Source: an uncultured Spirochaetaceae bacterium
GTDB taxonomy: Bacteria > Spirochaetota > Spirochaetia > Treponematales > Treponemataceae
Length of the DNA: 64,000 nucleotides
Direction of reading: 5' to 3'
Assembly: GCA_902802305.1 (NCBI GenBank)
Contig: CADCLG010000014.1
Span: 1-64,000 of the forward strand
The notes beneath the pieces are model-generated. The model searched no databases, was not told the DNA's origin, and worked only from the letters and a program-made list of their open reading frames with translations. Shown here in pieces: positions 19,634 through 27,826 of this stretch (positions within the stretch are counted from its first letter, which is position 1; the number at the start of each line of letters is the position of its first letter). The position numbers were made by a program, and so were the translations under genes.

Positions 19634-22027
19634 TTAATACGGAATCCTAAGCTGAACACTCAGGCCTTCGTTAGGAGTGCTAAAGAACTCAATTTCTCCG
19701 CCAGCCGCCGCAATTCTTTCCTTCATATTTCGGATTCCAAAGTTCATTTTTCCCTTGCCAAGCTTGTTTACTTCACAGCCAATACCATCATCAATCACAA
19801 AGATTACAAGCGTTTTCCCAGTCTTTGCATCTTTTTCATCACCTTCACTCTGAATAACAAGCTGTACATTTGTTGCGTAGGAATGTTTTTCAATATTTGT
19901 CAAAGCCTCCTGAATCACTCGGATAACATTTGTAGATTTTTCGGTATCCATTTGTGGCGGTATAAAATCTTTTTGAATCTGAATGTGGCAGGGAATCTTT
20001 GTTCGAGCAATGAACTGCTGGCAAAGGGTGTCGATTATGGAAATAAGCTCTGTGTTATCGGTTTGAACAGAAAGCTCTGCCGGATGGAAATTGTAGCAGA
20101 TGTTACGCAAGAGCCCGATTACATTTGTCATTTCTTCAATAACCCGCTGCTTGTTATTTTCACTTTCTGGTAAAACCTTCAGCATTTCGGCATCCAGACG
20201 AATCGCACGGATATTCTGCACAATCGAATCGTGAATATCGTGGCTCAACTTTGTTCTTTCCTGTTCCTGAATATTAAAAATAAAACGCTTGTCTTTTTTA
20301 GAAAGATGCTGATTAAACTTTTTAGAAAGAATGATTAAAATTACGGCAAGCTCAATAAGGCAAAGCAAGCTCAAGGCGGTCAAAAGGATGATGATAAGAT
20401 TTTTTCTTTTTTGAGCAGTTTCTTTTGAGGAGGTGGAGTTTGTTGTTAGTGGCAACTTACTTAACTCTTTTTCTTCTTCAAGTTCTACTGTGGCAAGTGG
20501 ATTATCTTCCTGATTCTCTTTCTGTGAAGAAGCAGCAGCATCCGTGGTTTGAATAATTGGAGAGGAAGGTTGAGATTTTTGGGATTTTTGGCCAGCAGTT
20601 TCTTCTTTTTTATTAGTGTCTGCTGCTTTTTCTAGAAGATTTTTTGCAAGCTCAAGAACAGCCTCGTAATTTACACATTCGATTTCTTCATCATCCTTAA
20701 AAATATTCCATTTGTTTGTTTCATAATCTTTGTAAATCAGACTATTGTATACAGATTGAATTGTAGGAAGTGCATCATCGCAGGCCGCCTTAATTTTTAC
20801 TTTATCCATTGAATTGTGAGCCAGAGCAAAATGTCCCTGCTGGCTTTCAATAAGACTGGCAGTATAATATTCATTTTTCCATGTAAAATTACCGTCATTC
20901 TGCTTTTTTTGAAACCCATTTTCCTTAATAAGCCAGATACCTTCGTTAGTTTTTAATAACCAATGAATTGTTACACTTTGATCATTAATGGGAGTAAGAA
21001 TTGAACTGTTTGCAACTGTAGAAAGGGCAGAAGAATCTGTAGGTTTCCCATCCTCTATTTTTACCACCGAATTATACAAATAGATATTGTTGTTTCTAAA
21101 AGCATTATTTTTAATTGCATATTCAAGGGCTTTTTCGTCGCTAAGAGTTTTTCCATCATCAGTAGAAGTAATAAAAGTACAAAGACAATCTTTATCTGCA
21201 TAATAATAAAGCCAATCTAAAAATCCTGAGTAATCAGGTTTAGCAATATCAATAAAAGCCTTATAAGCATCCTTTATAATCCATTCTGGAAGATTAAAAT
21301 AGCGTTGCAGATTTTCAGCCTTAAAAGAATCCTCGGAATTAACTGAATTAACATCAATCGGAAAGCGGTAAAGCCCTATATCATAATAAAGGTTTTGGCG
21401 ATTTTTTCTCTGCTGGCCAGGAAGGGTATAGTAATATAAAACCTGGCTTGCATCACTGTAAACAAGAGAACTGTTGTTGTAGCCTGTAATTTTTTGCTCC
21501 AAAAGGACCGTATATTTTTCTTTCTGATTTTCTGTTTGATTTTGTGTATCCACGCATATAAGCTTGTTGATTGCATTTGGTACAAAAAGCTCCATAAAGA
21601 TAAAGCGTCCGTCTGCACTTATGTCAAAATGTGGAATACTGCAGGAATTTATAATTTTGGAAGATTCAAGGAAATTGCTTGCATAAAAGATTTTATAATT
21701 ATTTGTCTTAAAATTGATTTTTAAAATTCCATAGCGATTTTTGCTATTATCAAAAATGCGGTAATAAGTATTTCCAAGCTTGTCCTTGCGCCAGAAAGCA
21801 TTATCAATGCGAGTGTAGTCAGGATTTTCCACAAGGGTAAGCAGTAAACTTAGCGGCAGCCTCTGAGAAAAAAGCCTTTTTGCTTCTTCATCAGTTTGCG
21901 GAATAAGGATTTCATTTTTTTGCGGAATAACAAAATCTTCTTGAGCAAAAAGTGGAAAAATCGTAGAAGCCGTAAGCAACAACGTAAGAGAAAAAATTAA
22001 CTTTTTAAAAAATGCCCCGATTTTCAT
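19634..22027 (-). CDS. Sensor histidine kinase, HisKA_3 class, with large sensor domain
   Basis: A 797-residue kinase. A signal peptide (ends LFAQ before EDF) is followed by a sensor domain of roughly 450 residues outside the membrane, a Ser/Gln/Glu-rich linker (about 475-540), and one membrane helix near 543-566. The cytoplasmic part has the HisKA_3 motif ERTKLSHDIHDSIVQN with His599, and an ATPase domain with VIDDGIGCEV and GFGIRNM-like KMNFGIRNMKERI. Class and length fit NarX-like sensors. It precedes its regulator in an operon. The sensor domain resembles the lipoprotein at 16598-18829. The start (ATG 22027) has no obvious ribosome site. Confidence 0.92.
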   Translation of the reverse strand: MKIGAFFKKLIFSLTLLLTASTIFPLFAQEDFVIPQKNEILIPQTDEEAKRLFSQRLPLSLLLTLVENPDYTRIDNAFWRKDKLGNTYYRIFDNSKNRYGILKINFKTNNYKIFYASNFLESSKIINSCSIPHFDISADGRFIFMELFVPNAINKLICVDTQNQTENQKEKYTVLLEQKITGYNNSSLVYSDASQVLYYYTLPGQQRKNRQNLYYDIGLYRFPIDVNSVNSEDSFKAENLQRYFNLPEWIIKDAYKAFIDIAKPDYSGFLDWLYYYADKDCLCTFITSTDDGKTLSDEKALEYAIKNNAFRNNNIYLYNSVVKIEDGKPTDSSALSTVANSSILTPINDQSVTIHWLLKTNEGIWLIKENGFQKKQNDGNFTWKNEYYTASLIESQQGHFALAHNSMDKVKIKAACDDALPTIQSVYNSLIYKDYETNKWNIFKDDEEIECVNYEAVLELAKNLLEKAADTNKKEETAGQKSQKSQPSSPIIQTTDAAASSQKENQEDNPLATVELEEEKELSKLPLTTNSTSSKETAQKRKNLIIILLTALSLLCLIELAVILIILSKKFNQHLSKKDKRFIFNIQEQERTKLSHDIHDSIVQNIRAIRLDAEMLKVLPESENNKQRVIEEMTNVIGLLRNICYNFHPAELSVQTDNTELISIIDTLCQQFIARTKIPCHIQIQKDFIPPQMDTEKSTNVIRVIQEALTNIEKHSYATNVQLVIQSEGDEKDAKTGKTLVIFVIDDGIGCEVNKLGKGKMNFGIRNMKERIAAAGGEIEFFSTPNEGLSVQLRIPY

Positions 22028-22085
22028 TATTTTTTAGTTTACAGCATTTTCTGTCTTTTTTGTAAGTTTCCTCCAGGTTTTTATA

Positions 22086-22105
22086 AAAATTAGGAGAAAA
22101 CTCCC
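22086..22105. promoter_or_regulatory. Dyad operator between histidine kinase and arginase
   Basis: AAAATTAGGAG-AAAA-CTCCC: identical, apart from the central 4 bases, to the reverse complement of 18897-18916, and followed by a similar AAGCCTT. Its centre is about 61 bases before the arginase ATG (and predicted start site) and about 69 bases before the kinase ATG. Confidence 0.6.
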
Positions 22106-22121
22106 GAAAAAGCCTTCGCTA

Positions 22122-22150
22122 TTGACCTTCATACTTTTTTTTTCTACCAT
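22122..22150 (+). promoter_or_regulatory. Promoter of arginase, probably leaderless
   Basis: TTGACC (22122-22127), 17 bases, TACCAT (22145-22150). The predicted start site falls on or beside the ATG at 22157, and no Shine-Dalgarno is present. Confidence 0.5.
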
Positions 22151-22156
22151 TTCCCT

Positions 22157-23062
22157 ATGAACGTTCACATTTTGGAAATGCCACTAGATTTTGGTGCAAG
22201 CCGCCACGGTTCGGACATGGGCCCTTCTGCAATTCGGCTTGCTGGAATAAAAGAAAAGCTGGAAGCTTTGGGCCACCGCACTTTTGAACATACAGATATT
22301 TTTAAAGCTTCCAGCCAGGAATACGAGGAACCAGGTAATCCTAAAGCAAAATATCTTAAACCGATTGTTTCTGCATGTACAAGTCTAGCCCGCGAAGTTG
22401 AAGCTATAACTGCGGCAGGTGATTTCCCGCTCGTTCTTGGCGGCGACCACTCCATTGCCCTTGGTTCAATAGCCGGCCTTTCTGCAACAGCCAAAAAACG
22501 TGGCCAAACCTTGGGTATTCTTTATGTAGATGCTCATGGCGATTTTAACACAACAGAAACAACACCAAGCGGTAATATTCACGGTGAATGTCTTGCAGCT
22601 TCTGCTGGGCTTGGCCTTCCAGAGCTTACAAATCTTTATTTTCAAGGACAAAAGATTGACCCAAAAAACATCTGCTTTGTAGGTTCGCGCGATTTAGACC
22701 CAGGCGAAAAGCAGCTTATGAAACAGGCCGGAGTTACAGTTTTTACAATGAGTGATATTGATGGTCAGGGTTTTCCTGCAGTTGTTCGCCAGGTGCTTGC
22801 ATTTTTTAAAAAGGTTGATGTTATTCACGTAAGTTTTGATATGGATGTTCTCGATCCAATGTTTGCACCCGGTACAGGTATCCCTCTTCCTGGTGGACTT
22901 ACAAACAGAGAGGCTCTTCTTTTAATGGAAGAAATTGCAACAACCGGCAAAGTTCGTTCAGCAGAGATAGTTGAAGTAAATCCAATCCTTGATGTGCGCA
23001 ATCAAACTGCTATTCTGGCGGTAAGTCTTGCAGCAAGATTGCTTGGGGAAAAACTCTACTAA
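22157..23062 (+). CDS. rocF: Arginase/agmatinase-family ureohydrolase, probably arginase
   Basis: A 301-residue Mn-dependent hydrolase that cleaves arginine to ornithine and urea. All metal-ligand motifs are present: GGDHS, VDAHGDFN and SFDMDVLDP. The N-terminal (MPLDFGASRHGSDMGPSAIR) and the C-terminal EVNPILD are characteristic of arginases rather than agmatinases. Divergent from the histidine kinase operon with a shared 129-base upstream region that holds the dyad operator, so co-regulation by the two-component system is a reasonable inference. Its 3' end is repeated as a fragment at 24258-24288. Confidence 0.88.
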   Translation: MNVHILEMPLDFGASRHGSDMGPSAIRLAGIKEKLEALGHRTFEHTDIFKASSQEYEEPGNPKAKYLKPIVSACTSLAREVEAITAAGDFPLVLGGDHSIALGSIAGLSATAKKRGQTLGILYVDAHGDFNTTETTPSGNIHGECLAASAGLGLPELTNLYFQGQKIDPKNICFVGSRDLDPGEKQLMKQAGVTVFTMSDIDGQGFPAVVRQVLAFFKKVDVIHVSFDMDVLDPMFAPGTGIPLPGGLTNREALLLMEEIATTGKVRSAEIVEVNPILDVRNQTAILAVSLAARLLGEKLY

Positions 23063-23169
23063 TTTAAATTTTCTCGAAATAACATTTAATTAATTGAATC
23101 AAAAACCTCTTACCTATATACTGTTAAAGCAAAAAAATTATTTTTCACGGATCAGAGGAAATTTTTAAA

Positions 23170-24222
23170 ATGTTTAGGAAAAAGACTAAGACACCAAAGA
23201 AAAAAGGTTGTTTTCGAAGATTGCTTTCTTTTATCGGAGGAGTAATTGTAGTAGGAATCGTATTAATTTGGTTAATGGATGATGATGACACAGATTATAT
23301 TTCCGATCAGGAAATTGCTGCTTCTCAAGACGATGATGTAGATGATTTTGATTTAATCGATTATCTGTTTGACTGGTATGGTTATATTCCTGACGATTAT
23401 TATGATGAATATGATGATTACTATGATAATTACGACGATTACTATAACAGTTATTATGGTGATTATGACGATGATGACTATTACGGCTATGGTTATGATG
23501 ACTATTACAGCTATGGATATGACTACGATGATTATAATGGCTATGACGATTACGGATACGACGGTTACGATAATTATAATGACTACGATGACTATGATTC
23601 TTATGACGATTATTATGGCTATGGTGATTATGATGACTATTACAATGATAATCATTCTACCCAAACACCTTCAAAGCCAACAAATCCACAGCCACAGAAG
23701 CCTAAGACAGATCAGAATGAAAATAAAAGTCCAAAAGATCCAAATGATACACCAAAAATTAAACCAACTGAAACTCAGCCAAAAGAAAAGATTACTAAAG
23801 AAGAATATGAAAAAACTACTCAGGATAAGAGAAGTGGTTCAGAAAAACGCAACAAGTTCATTGCCTGCGCAGAATCTTACAAAGGCACACCTTATGTTTA
23901 CGGTGGAACCAGCAGAAGTGGCATAGACTGTTCCGGTTTAATCTTTAATGCTGCAAAAGAAGCAGGACTTGGGACTCTACCACGTACTGCAAAAGCAATG
24001 TGTTCAATCGCTTCACGAATCAGTGATAGTCAGAGAGAACCTGGAGATTTAATTTTCTTTCAGGCAGACAATACAATTTCCCATGTTGCAATCTTTTTAG
24101 GAAATAATCAGATTCTCCATTCTGTAAGCGATGGTTCAAAAACAGGCGTAATTGTTTCAAAGCTTTCGGAAAAATACTGGAAAAATCACTATTATTCCAG
24201 CGGAAGAATTATTACTGACTAA
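23170..24222 (+). CDS. NlpC/P60 peptidase with Asp/Tyr-rich spacer, copy 1
   Basis: A 350-residue envelope hydrolase. A Lys/Arg-rich start then one hydrophobic segment (residues about 18-37) predicts an inner-membrane anchor with the rest outside. Residues about 55-165 are almost wholly Asp, Tyr, Gly and Asn. The C-terminal NlpC/P60 domain has catalytic Cys in GIDCSGLIF and His in ISHVAIFLG, with a further His in ILHSV. Such enzymes cut peptidoglycan stem peptides (family known). The Shine-Dalgarno is AGAGGAAAT. Catalytic domain is identical in protein sequence to the copy at 25230-26330. Confidence 0.85.
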   Translation: MFRKKTKTPKKKGCFRRLLSFIGGVIVVGIVLIWLMDDDDTDYISDQEIAASQDDDVDDFDLIDYLFDWYGYIPDDYYDEYDDYYDNYDDYYNSYYGDYDDDDYYGYGYDDYYSYGYDYDDYNGYDDYGYDGYDNYNDYDDYDSYDDYYGYGDYDDYYNDNHSTQTPSKPTNPQPQKPKTDQNENKSPKDPNDTPKIKPTETQPKEKITKEEYEKTTQDKRSGSEKRNKFIACAESYKGTPYVYGGTSRSGIDCSGLIFNAAKEAGLGTLPRTAKAMCSIASRISDSQREPGDLIFFQADNTISHVAIFLGNNQILHSVSDGSKTGVIVSKLSEKYWKNHYYSSGRIITD

Positions 24223-24239
24223 AACTTATAGGATTATCT

Positions 24240-24288
24240 ATGCTCTTTCAACCACTGGCAAAATTGCTTGGGGAAAACTCTACTAATT
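24240..24288 (+). pseudogene. Duplication-junction remnant: gene start fused to arginase end
   Basis: After the first NlpC gene, AAACTTATAGGATTATCTAT and ATGCT match the start region of the gene at 26348 (26333-26352). From 24258 the sequence matches the last 31 bases of the arginase gene (23033-23063) with two differences, including a base deletion. This is the scar of a tandem duplication of the interval from the arginase end to the start of the downstream gene. Confidence 0.8.
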
Positions 24289-24295
24289 CTGCTTG

Positions 24296-24994
24296 TCAAT
24301 TCTTCTTTTCACGATTATAAATTCTAACAGCCAGATTGATAACATTTTCCATTGAATCAATTACCTTGAAAGCATTTTCAGAGCTTTTTATAAACTCATC
24401 CTTCAGATTTAAGAAATGAGTACACCCAAGAATCACGACATCACAGCCTGTACTTTTGAAAAACTTTACGGCGGGTTTAATAGCTTCCATTCTTTCTTCC
24501 AAAGTACTTCCCCTGTAATTATTTTGAATAAAAGAAATTAAATTAGAATCTGCACGTGGAATAATTGCATATTCATCAGAATGAAAATTAATAAAGTTTT
24601 GAATAAGCTGACTTTCGATTGTTGCATTAGTTGCAAGAAGTCCAATTCTCTTATTTTGTGAAATTGAAACTGCTTGTTTAATAGGTGGAAGTGTTAAAAT
24701 TATATTATTCCAATATTGAAATGTACCTAGTATCATCTGACCAGCAGTAATCGAAATTGTATTACAGGCGATAATCATGTTTTTTGGATAATATTGCTTT
24801 TCAACTTTGGATATAAATGCTAAAGACAAATCAACTATTTCACCGTATGATTTATTTCCATAAGGAAAGTTTTCTGTATCAGAGACATAAACAATAGATG
24901 CATCAGGAAGTCTTTCTTTAAGAGCCTTATAAAAAGGATAACCTCCCAAACCACTGTCACAAATAGCAAAATCCGGATATAAATTCTTTTCCAT
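24296..24994 (-). CDS. murI: Glutamate racemase
   Basis: A 232-residue cofactor-independent racemase making D-glutamate for peptidoglycan. Motifs: FAICDSGLGGYP with the Asp/Ser pair, YVSDTENFPYG, the first catalytic Cys in IIACNTIS, and the second in VILGCTHF. Start ATG 24994 follows AAGGAGA; longer upstream reading is unlikely. It is antisense to, and lies between, the two near-identical NlpC/P60 genes and immediately after the duplication scar, so it appears inserted into, or retained within, the duplicated unit. Slightly short versus usual 250-280 residues. Confidence 0.88.
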   Translation of the reverse strand: MEKNLYPDFAICDSGLGGYPFYKALKERLPDASIVYVSDTENFPYGNKSYGEIVDLSLAFISKVEKQYYPKNMIIACNTISITAGQMILGTFQYWNNIILTLPPIKQAVSISQNKRIGLLATNATIESQLIQNFINFHSDEYAIIPRADSNLISFIQNNYRGSTLEERMEAIKPAVKFFKSTGCDVVILGCTHFLNLKDEFIKSSENAFKVIDSMENVINLAVRIYNREKKN

Positions 24995-25229
24995 AAAACA
25001 ATCTCCTTTCTCATTTATAAATCTATATTTAATACTATATAGATAGAAAAAATTAATTAACACTTTTAAAGTAAAATCTTTATTAGGCATATAAATATTA
25101 TTTCATCAGATTTTAAAAACAAATTTTTATGCTCAAATTAAACATTTCTTTCATTGAATCAATAACTTCTTACATATATACTATTTATACAAAAAATTAT
25201 TATTTTACGTATCAAAGGAGATTGTTAAA

Positions 25230-26330
25230 ATGTTTCAAAAAAAAGCTGAAGCACCAAAGAAAAAAGGTTATTTACGAAGATTGCTTTCTTTAATCGGAGG
25301 AGTAATTGTTGTAGGATTTCTATTCGTTGGGTTTACGTATGGTGATGACTATGATTACATTTCCGATCAGGAAATTTCTGCCTCTCGACAAGATGATGTA
25401 GATGATTTTGATTTAATCTATTATCTGTATGACTGGTATGGTTATATTCCTGATGATTATTATGATGAATATGCCGATTACTATGACCATTATGATGATT
25501 ACTATAACAGTTATTACGGTGATTATTATAACAGAAGTAATGGTTCTTTTGACTGGGATAGCTACTATAACGACTATGGATATGATTACTATTACGGTTA
25601 TGGTTATGATGGATACGGTTATGGCTATGACGGATATGGTTACGGTTATGATGACTATGGTTACGGTAATAACGGATACGGTTATGGTTATGATGGCTAT
25701 GGTTACGGTGATAACGGATATGGTTATGGCTATGACGGATACGGTTACGGTTATGATGGCTATGGTGATAATTATGGCTACGGCGATTATTATGGTTATG
25801 GTGATTATTATGACTATTACAATAATAATCAAAAACCTCAAAAAGAACATGCTGATAAACCAAAAATTAATCCTACTCAAACTAAACCAAAAGAGAAGAT
25901 TACTAAAGAAGAATATGATAAAACAAAACAGGATAAAAGAACTGGTTCAGAAAAACGCAACAAGTTCATTGCCTGTGCAGAATCTTACAAAGGCACACCT
26001 TATGTTTACGGTGGAACCAGCAGAAGCGGCATAGACTGTTCCGGTTTAATCTTTAATGCTGCAAAAGAAGCAGGACTTGGAACTTTGCCACGTACTGCAA
26101 AAGCAATGTGTTCAATCGCTTCACGAATCAGTGACAGTCAGAGAGAACCTGGAGATTTAATTTTCTTCCAGGCAGACAACACAATTTCCCATGTTGCAAT
26201 CTTTTTAGGAAACAATCAGATTCTCCATTCTGTAAGCGATGGTTCAAAAACAGGCGTAATTGTTTCAAAGCTTTCAGAAAAATACTGGAAAAATCACTAT
26301 TATTCCAGCGGTAGAATTATTACTGACTAA
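25230..26330 (+). CDS. NlpC/P60 peptidase with Gly/Tyr-repeat spacer, copy 2
   Basis: A 366-residue paralogue of the protein at 23170. Same anchor (residues about 18-40) and same catalytic domain (GIDCSGLIF, ISHVAIFLG), but the spacer is a tandem array of GYGYDGYG-type motifs. Upstream DNA (25120-25229) is about 78 percent similar to 23070-23169, and the last 390 bases are nearly identical with mostly silent changes. The difference lies in the repeat region. The next gene starts 17 bases downstream. Confidence 0.85.
   Translation: MFQKKAEAPKKKGYLRRLLSLIGGVIVVGFLFVGFTYGDDYDYISDQEISASRQDDVDDFDLIYYLYDWYGYIPDDYYDEYADYYDHYDDYYNSYYGDYYNRSNGSFDWDSYYNDYGYDYYYGYGYDGYGYGYDGYGYGYDDYGYGNNGYGYGYDGYGYGDNGYGYGYDGYGYGYDGYGDNYGYGDYYGYGDYYDYYNNNQKPQKEHADKPKINPTQTKPKEKITKEEYDKTKQDKRTGSEKRNKFIACAESYKGTPYVYGGTSRSGIDCSGLIFNAAKEAGLGTLPRTAKAMCSIASRISDSQREPGDLIFFQADNTISHVAIFLGNNQILHSVSDGSKTGVIVSKLSEKYWKNHYYSSGRIITD
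25593..25790 (+). repeat. Coding tandem repeat (GYGYDGYG units)
   Basis: Imperfect tandem repeat, about 36 bases per long unit, of GGTTATGGTTATGATGG-like sequence. Encodes Gly-Tyr-rich spacer in the second NlpC/P60 protein. Confidence 0.75.
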
Positions 26331-26347
26331 AACTTATAGGATTATCT

Positions 26348-26908
26348 ATGCTTTTTACAGAAACAAATAATTCTTTAAAACAAATGAAAATCATTTTGGA
26401 ACTTATTAACCAGGTTCAGATTAAGAGCACTTGTACCAACAAGGAAAAAGCTCAAGAAAAACTGGAGACCTGGAAAAAAGATATCAAAAACGAAATGATT
26501 GAAGTAAGAGAAAAAATAAAGGTTTACTGTAAGAGTATAGAAAAAACTACCGACACACGTCCAAATCCCGATAAAAGTATTTTTGCAGAAGCAGATTCTC
26601 AAAGAACAATTTTCCACAATGCTTTAATTACGGATTTGGATTTACTTGTCAGAGATATAAAGTTTAATTTTTCTACCAATGATTTTACGCCTGTAATTAA
26701 AGCAAGAGGCTTAAATCCAGCTGCTTTTATGTCTTCTGATGAAATAGAAAAAATCAATTTCCCAAGCGAATCTTTATTTCTTCCTCAAGGCGTTTTTAAT
26801 GGTGCACCTTTATTAAATGCCAAGATTCTAAAACTGCCGGAAAACCGTGTAAAAATTACAATTTGGGCAATGGCAGTTTATAACAGCCAAAAAACTATTT
26901 ATCAATAA
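26348..26908 (+). CDS. Protein of unknown function
   Basis: A 186-residue, mostly helical soluble-looking protein with no recognised domain. The middle (residues 25-75) is Lys/Glu-rich and probably coiled. The C-terminal 60 residues are more hydrophobic and beta-like (LLNAKILKLPENRVKITIWAMA). No signal peptide. It starts 17 bases after the second NlpC/P60 gene, so it may be co-transcribed; a truncated copy of its start is at 24240. Overlaps the opposite-strand gene at 26895 by 14 bases. Confidence 0.6.
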   Translation: MLFTETNNSLKQMKIILELINQVQIKSTCTNKEKAQEKLETWKKDIKNEMIEVREKIKVYCKSIEKTTDTRPNPDKSIFAEADSQRTIFHNALITDLDLLVRDIKFNFSTNDFTPVIKARGLNPAAFMSSDEIEKINFPSESLFLPQGVFNGAPLLNAKILKLPENRVKITIWAMAVYNSQKTIYQ

Positions 26909-27236
26909 TTTCCGAAAGGGGCATAATCACCTCGTTAAAAACTGTTTGTGGATTAAGCTCAAGGCCATCAAGTTCAAATGAAGCTTTAATTTTTTCGCTA
27001 ATTTTATTTATTTCAAAATCAATTTGATCAGAAAGAGTAGCTTTCTTATTATCCGCTGTTTTTTCTAATTCCTTTTCTGATTCTTTATCTGGCGTTTCCA
27101 GAAAACATAAGCTGTTATAATCAAAAACCAAAGTATGAACCTTTCTGCAACAATTTATAAAATCTGTAAAATCAGAATAATTAGTTTTTACAAAGGCCTG
27201 CAAAGAATCAAAGGAAGAAACTTTTTCTTTTTTCAT
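26895..27236 (-). CDS. Small protein of unknown function
   Basis: A 113-residue protein beginning MKKEKVSSFDSLQAFVKTNYSDFTDF, with a pair of cysteines (NCCRK) and a helical, charged second half. No recognised family. It lies 36 bases downstream of the gene at 27273-27665 and shares its transcript direction, suggesting an operon. Confidence 0.55.
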   Translation of the reverse strand: MKKEKVSSFDSLQAFVKTNYSDFTDFINCCRKVHTLVFDYNSLCFLETPDKESEKELEKTADNKKATLSDQIDFEINKISEKIKASFELDGLELNPQTVFNEVIMPLSEIIDK

Positions 27237-27272
27237 AAACTCACCATCTGTCGTTTAATTCATTTCCGGAGA

Positions 27273-27665
27273 TTAAATTCCACCATTTATTTTTAGTATA
27301 GATTCCAGAGTTGGACCTATTACTTCCTGAGTATATTTCTCTAAATCCAAAGTAGTTATAAAGTTTTTAGATTTTTTAAGAAACTCTTCCCTCATTTCCT
27401 TACAGGTAGCATAAAGAGAATATGCTGTATCGTAGGTTTCTTTTACTGTTTCTTTAAGTTTGGCCAACTTTTCAGGATTTTCATTCTGTGGCGCTTTATC
27501 CACATTTTCATATAAGTCGTTCAATTTATCAGCCTGATCTTTAAGTGCGGATTCTATTTGTTTTAATTGCGTATTTTCTTCCTCTATTTTTTCTGAAAGC
27601 ATTTTTTCAATATCTACTAATGCATCAATTTCTTCTCGCGTTATTACCATATCATCTTCTGCCAT
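27273..27665 (-). CDS. Small coiled-coil protein of unknown function
   Basis: A 130-residue protein, largely heptad-like (MLSEKIEEENTQLKQIESALKDQADKLNDLYEN), so it is probably a helical or coiled-coil protein. The start is supported by AAGGGAGA upstream. First gene of a two-gene leftward unit; no function can be assigned. Confidence 0.6.
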   Translation of the reverse strand: MAEDDMVITREEIDALVDIEKMLSEKIEEENTQLKQIESALKDQADKLNDLYENVDKAPQNENPEKLAKLKETVKETYDTAYSLYATCKEMREEFLKKSKNFITTLDLEKYTQEVIGPTLESILKINGGI

Positions 27666-27826
27666 AATAAATCTCCCTTAAATTATTCTATATATATTAC
27701 TATAAGGGCAAAGTAGGAAAATTGATAGTTTTTTTATATGAAAAGGGAAATAAAATCTACTTGCCGATTTATACTTTTTATTATTATTTTTAAAAATAAT
27801 CTTATTTTTTTAGAGGCAAAATACAC

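Noticed and set aside
23353..23926. Long frames in other phases and on the opposite strand over the first NlpC gene
   Set aside because: Produced by the low-complexity Asp/Tyr codons; only the NlpC frame has a domain and ribosome site.
25333..25880. His/Asn-rich and Ile/Val-rich frames antisense to the second NlpC gene
   Set aside because: Shadows of the Gly/Tyr repeat codons.
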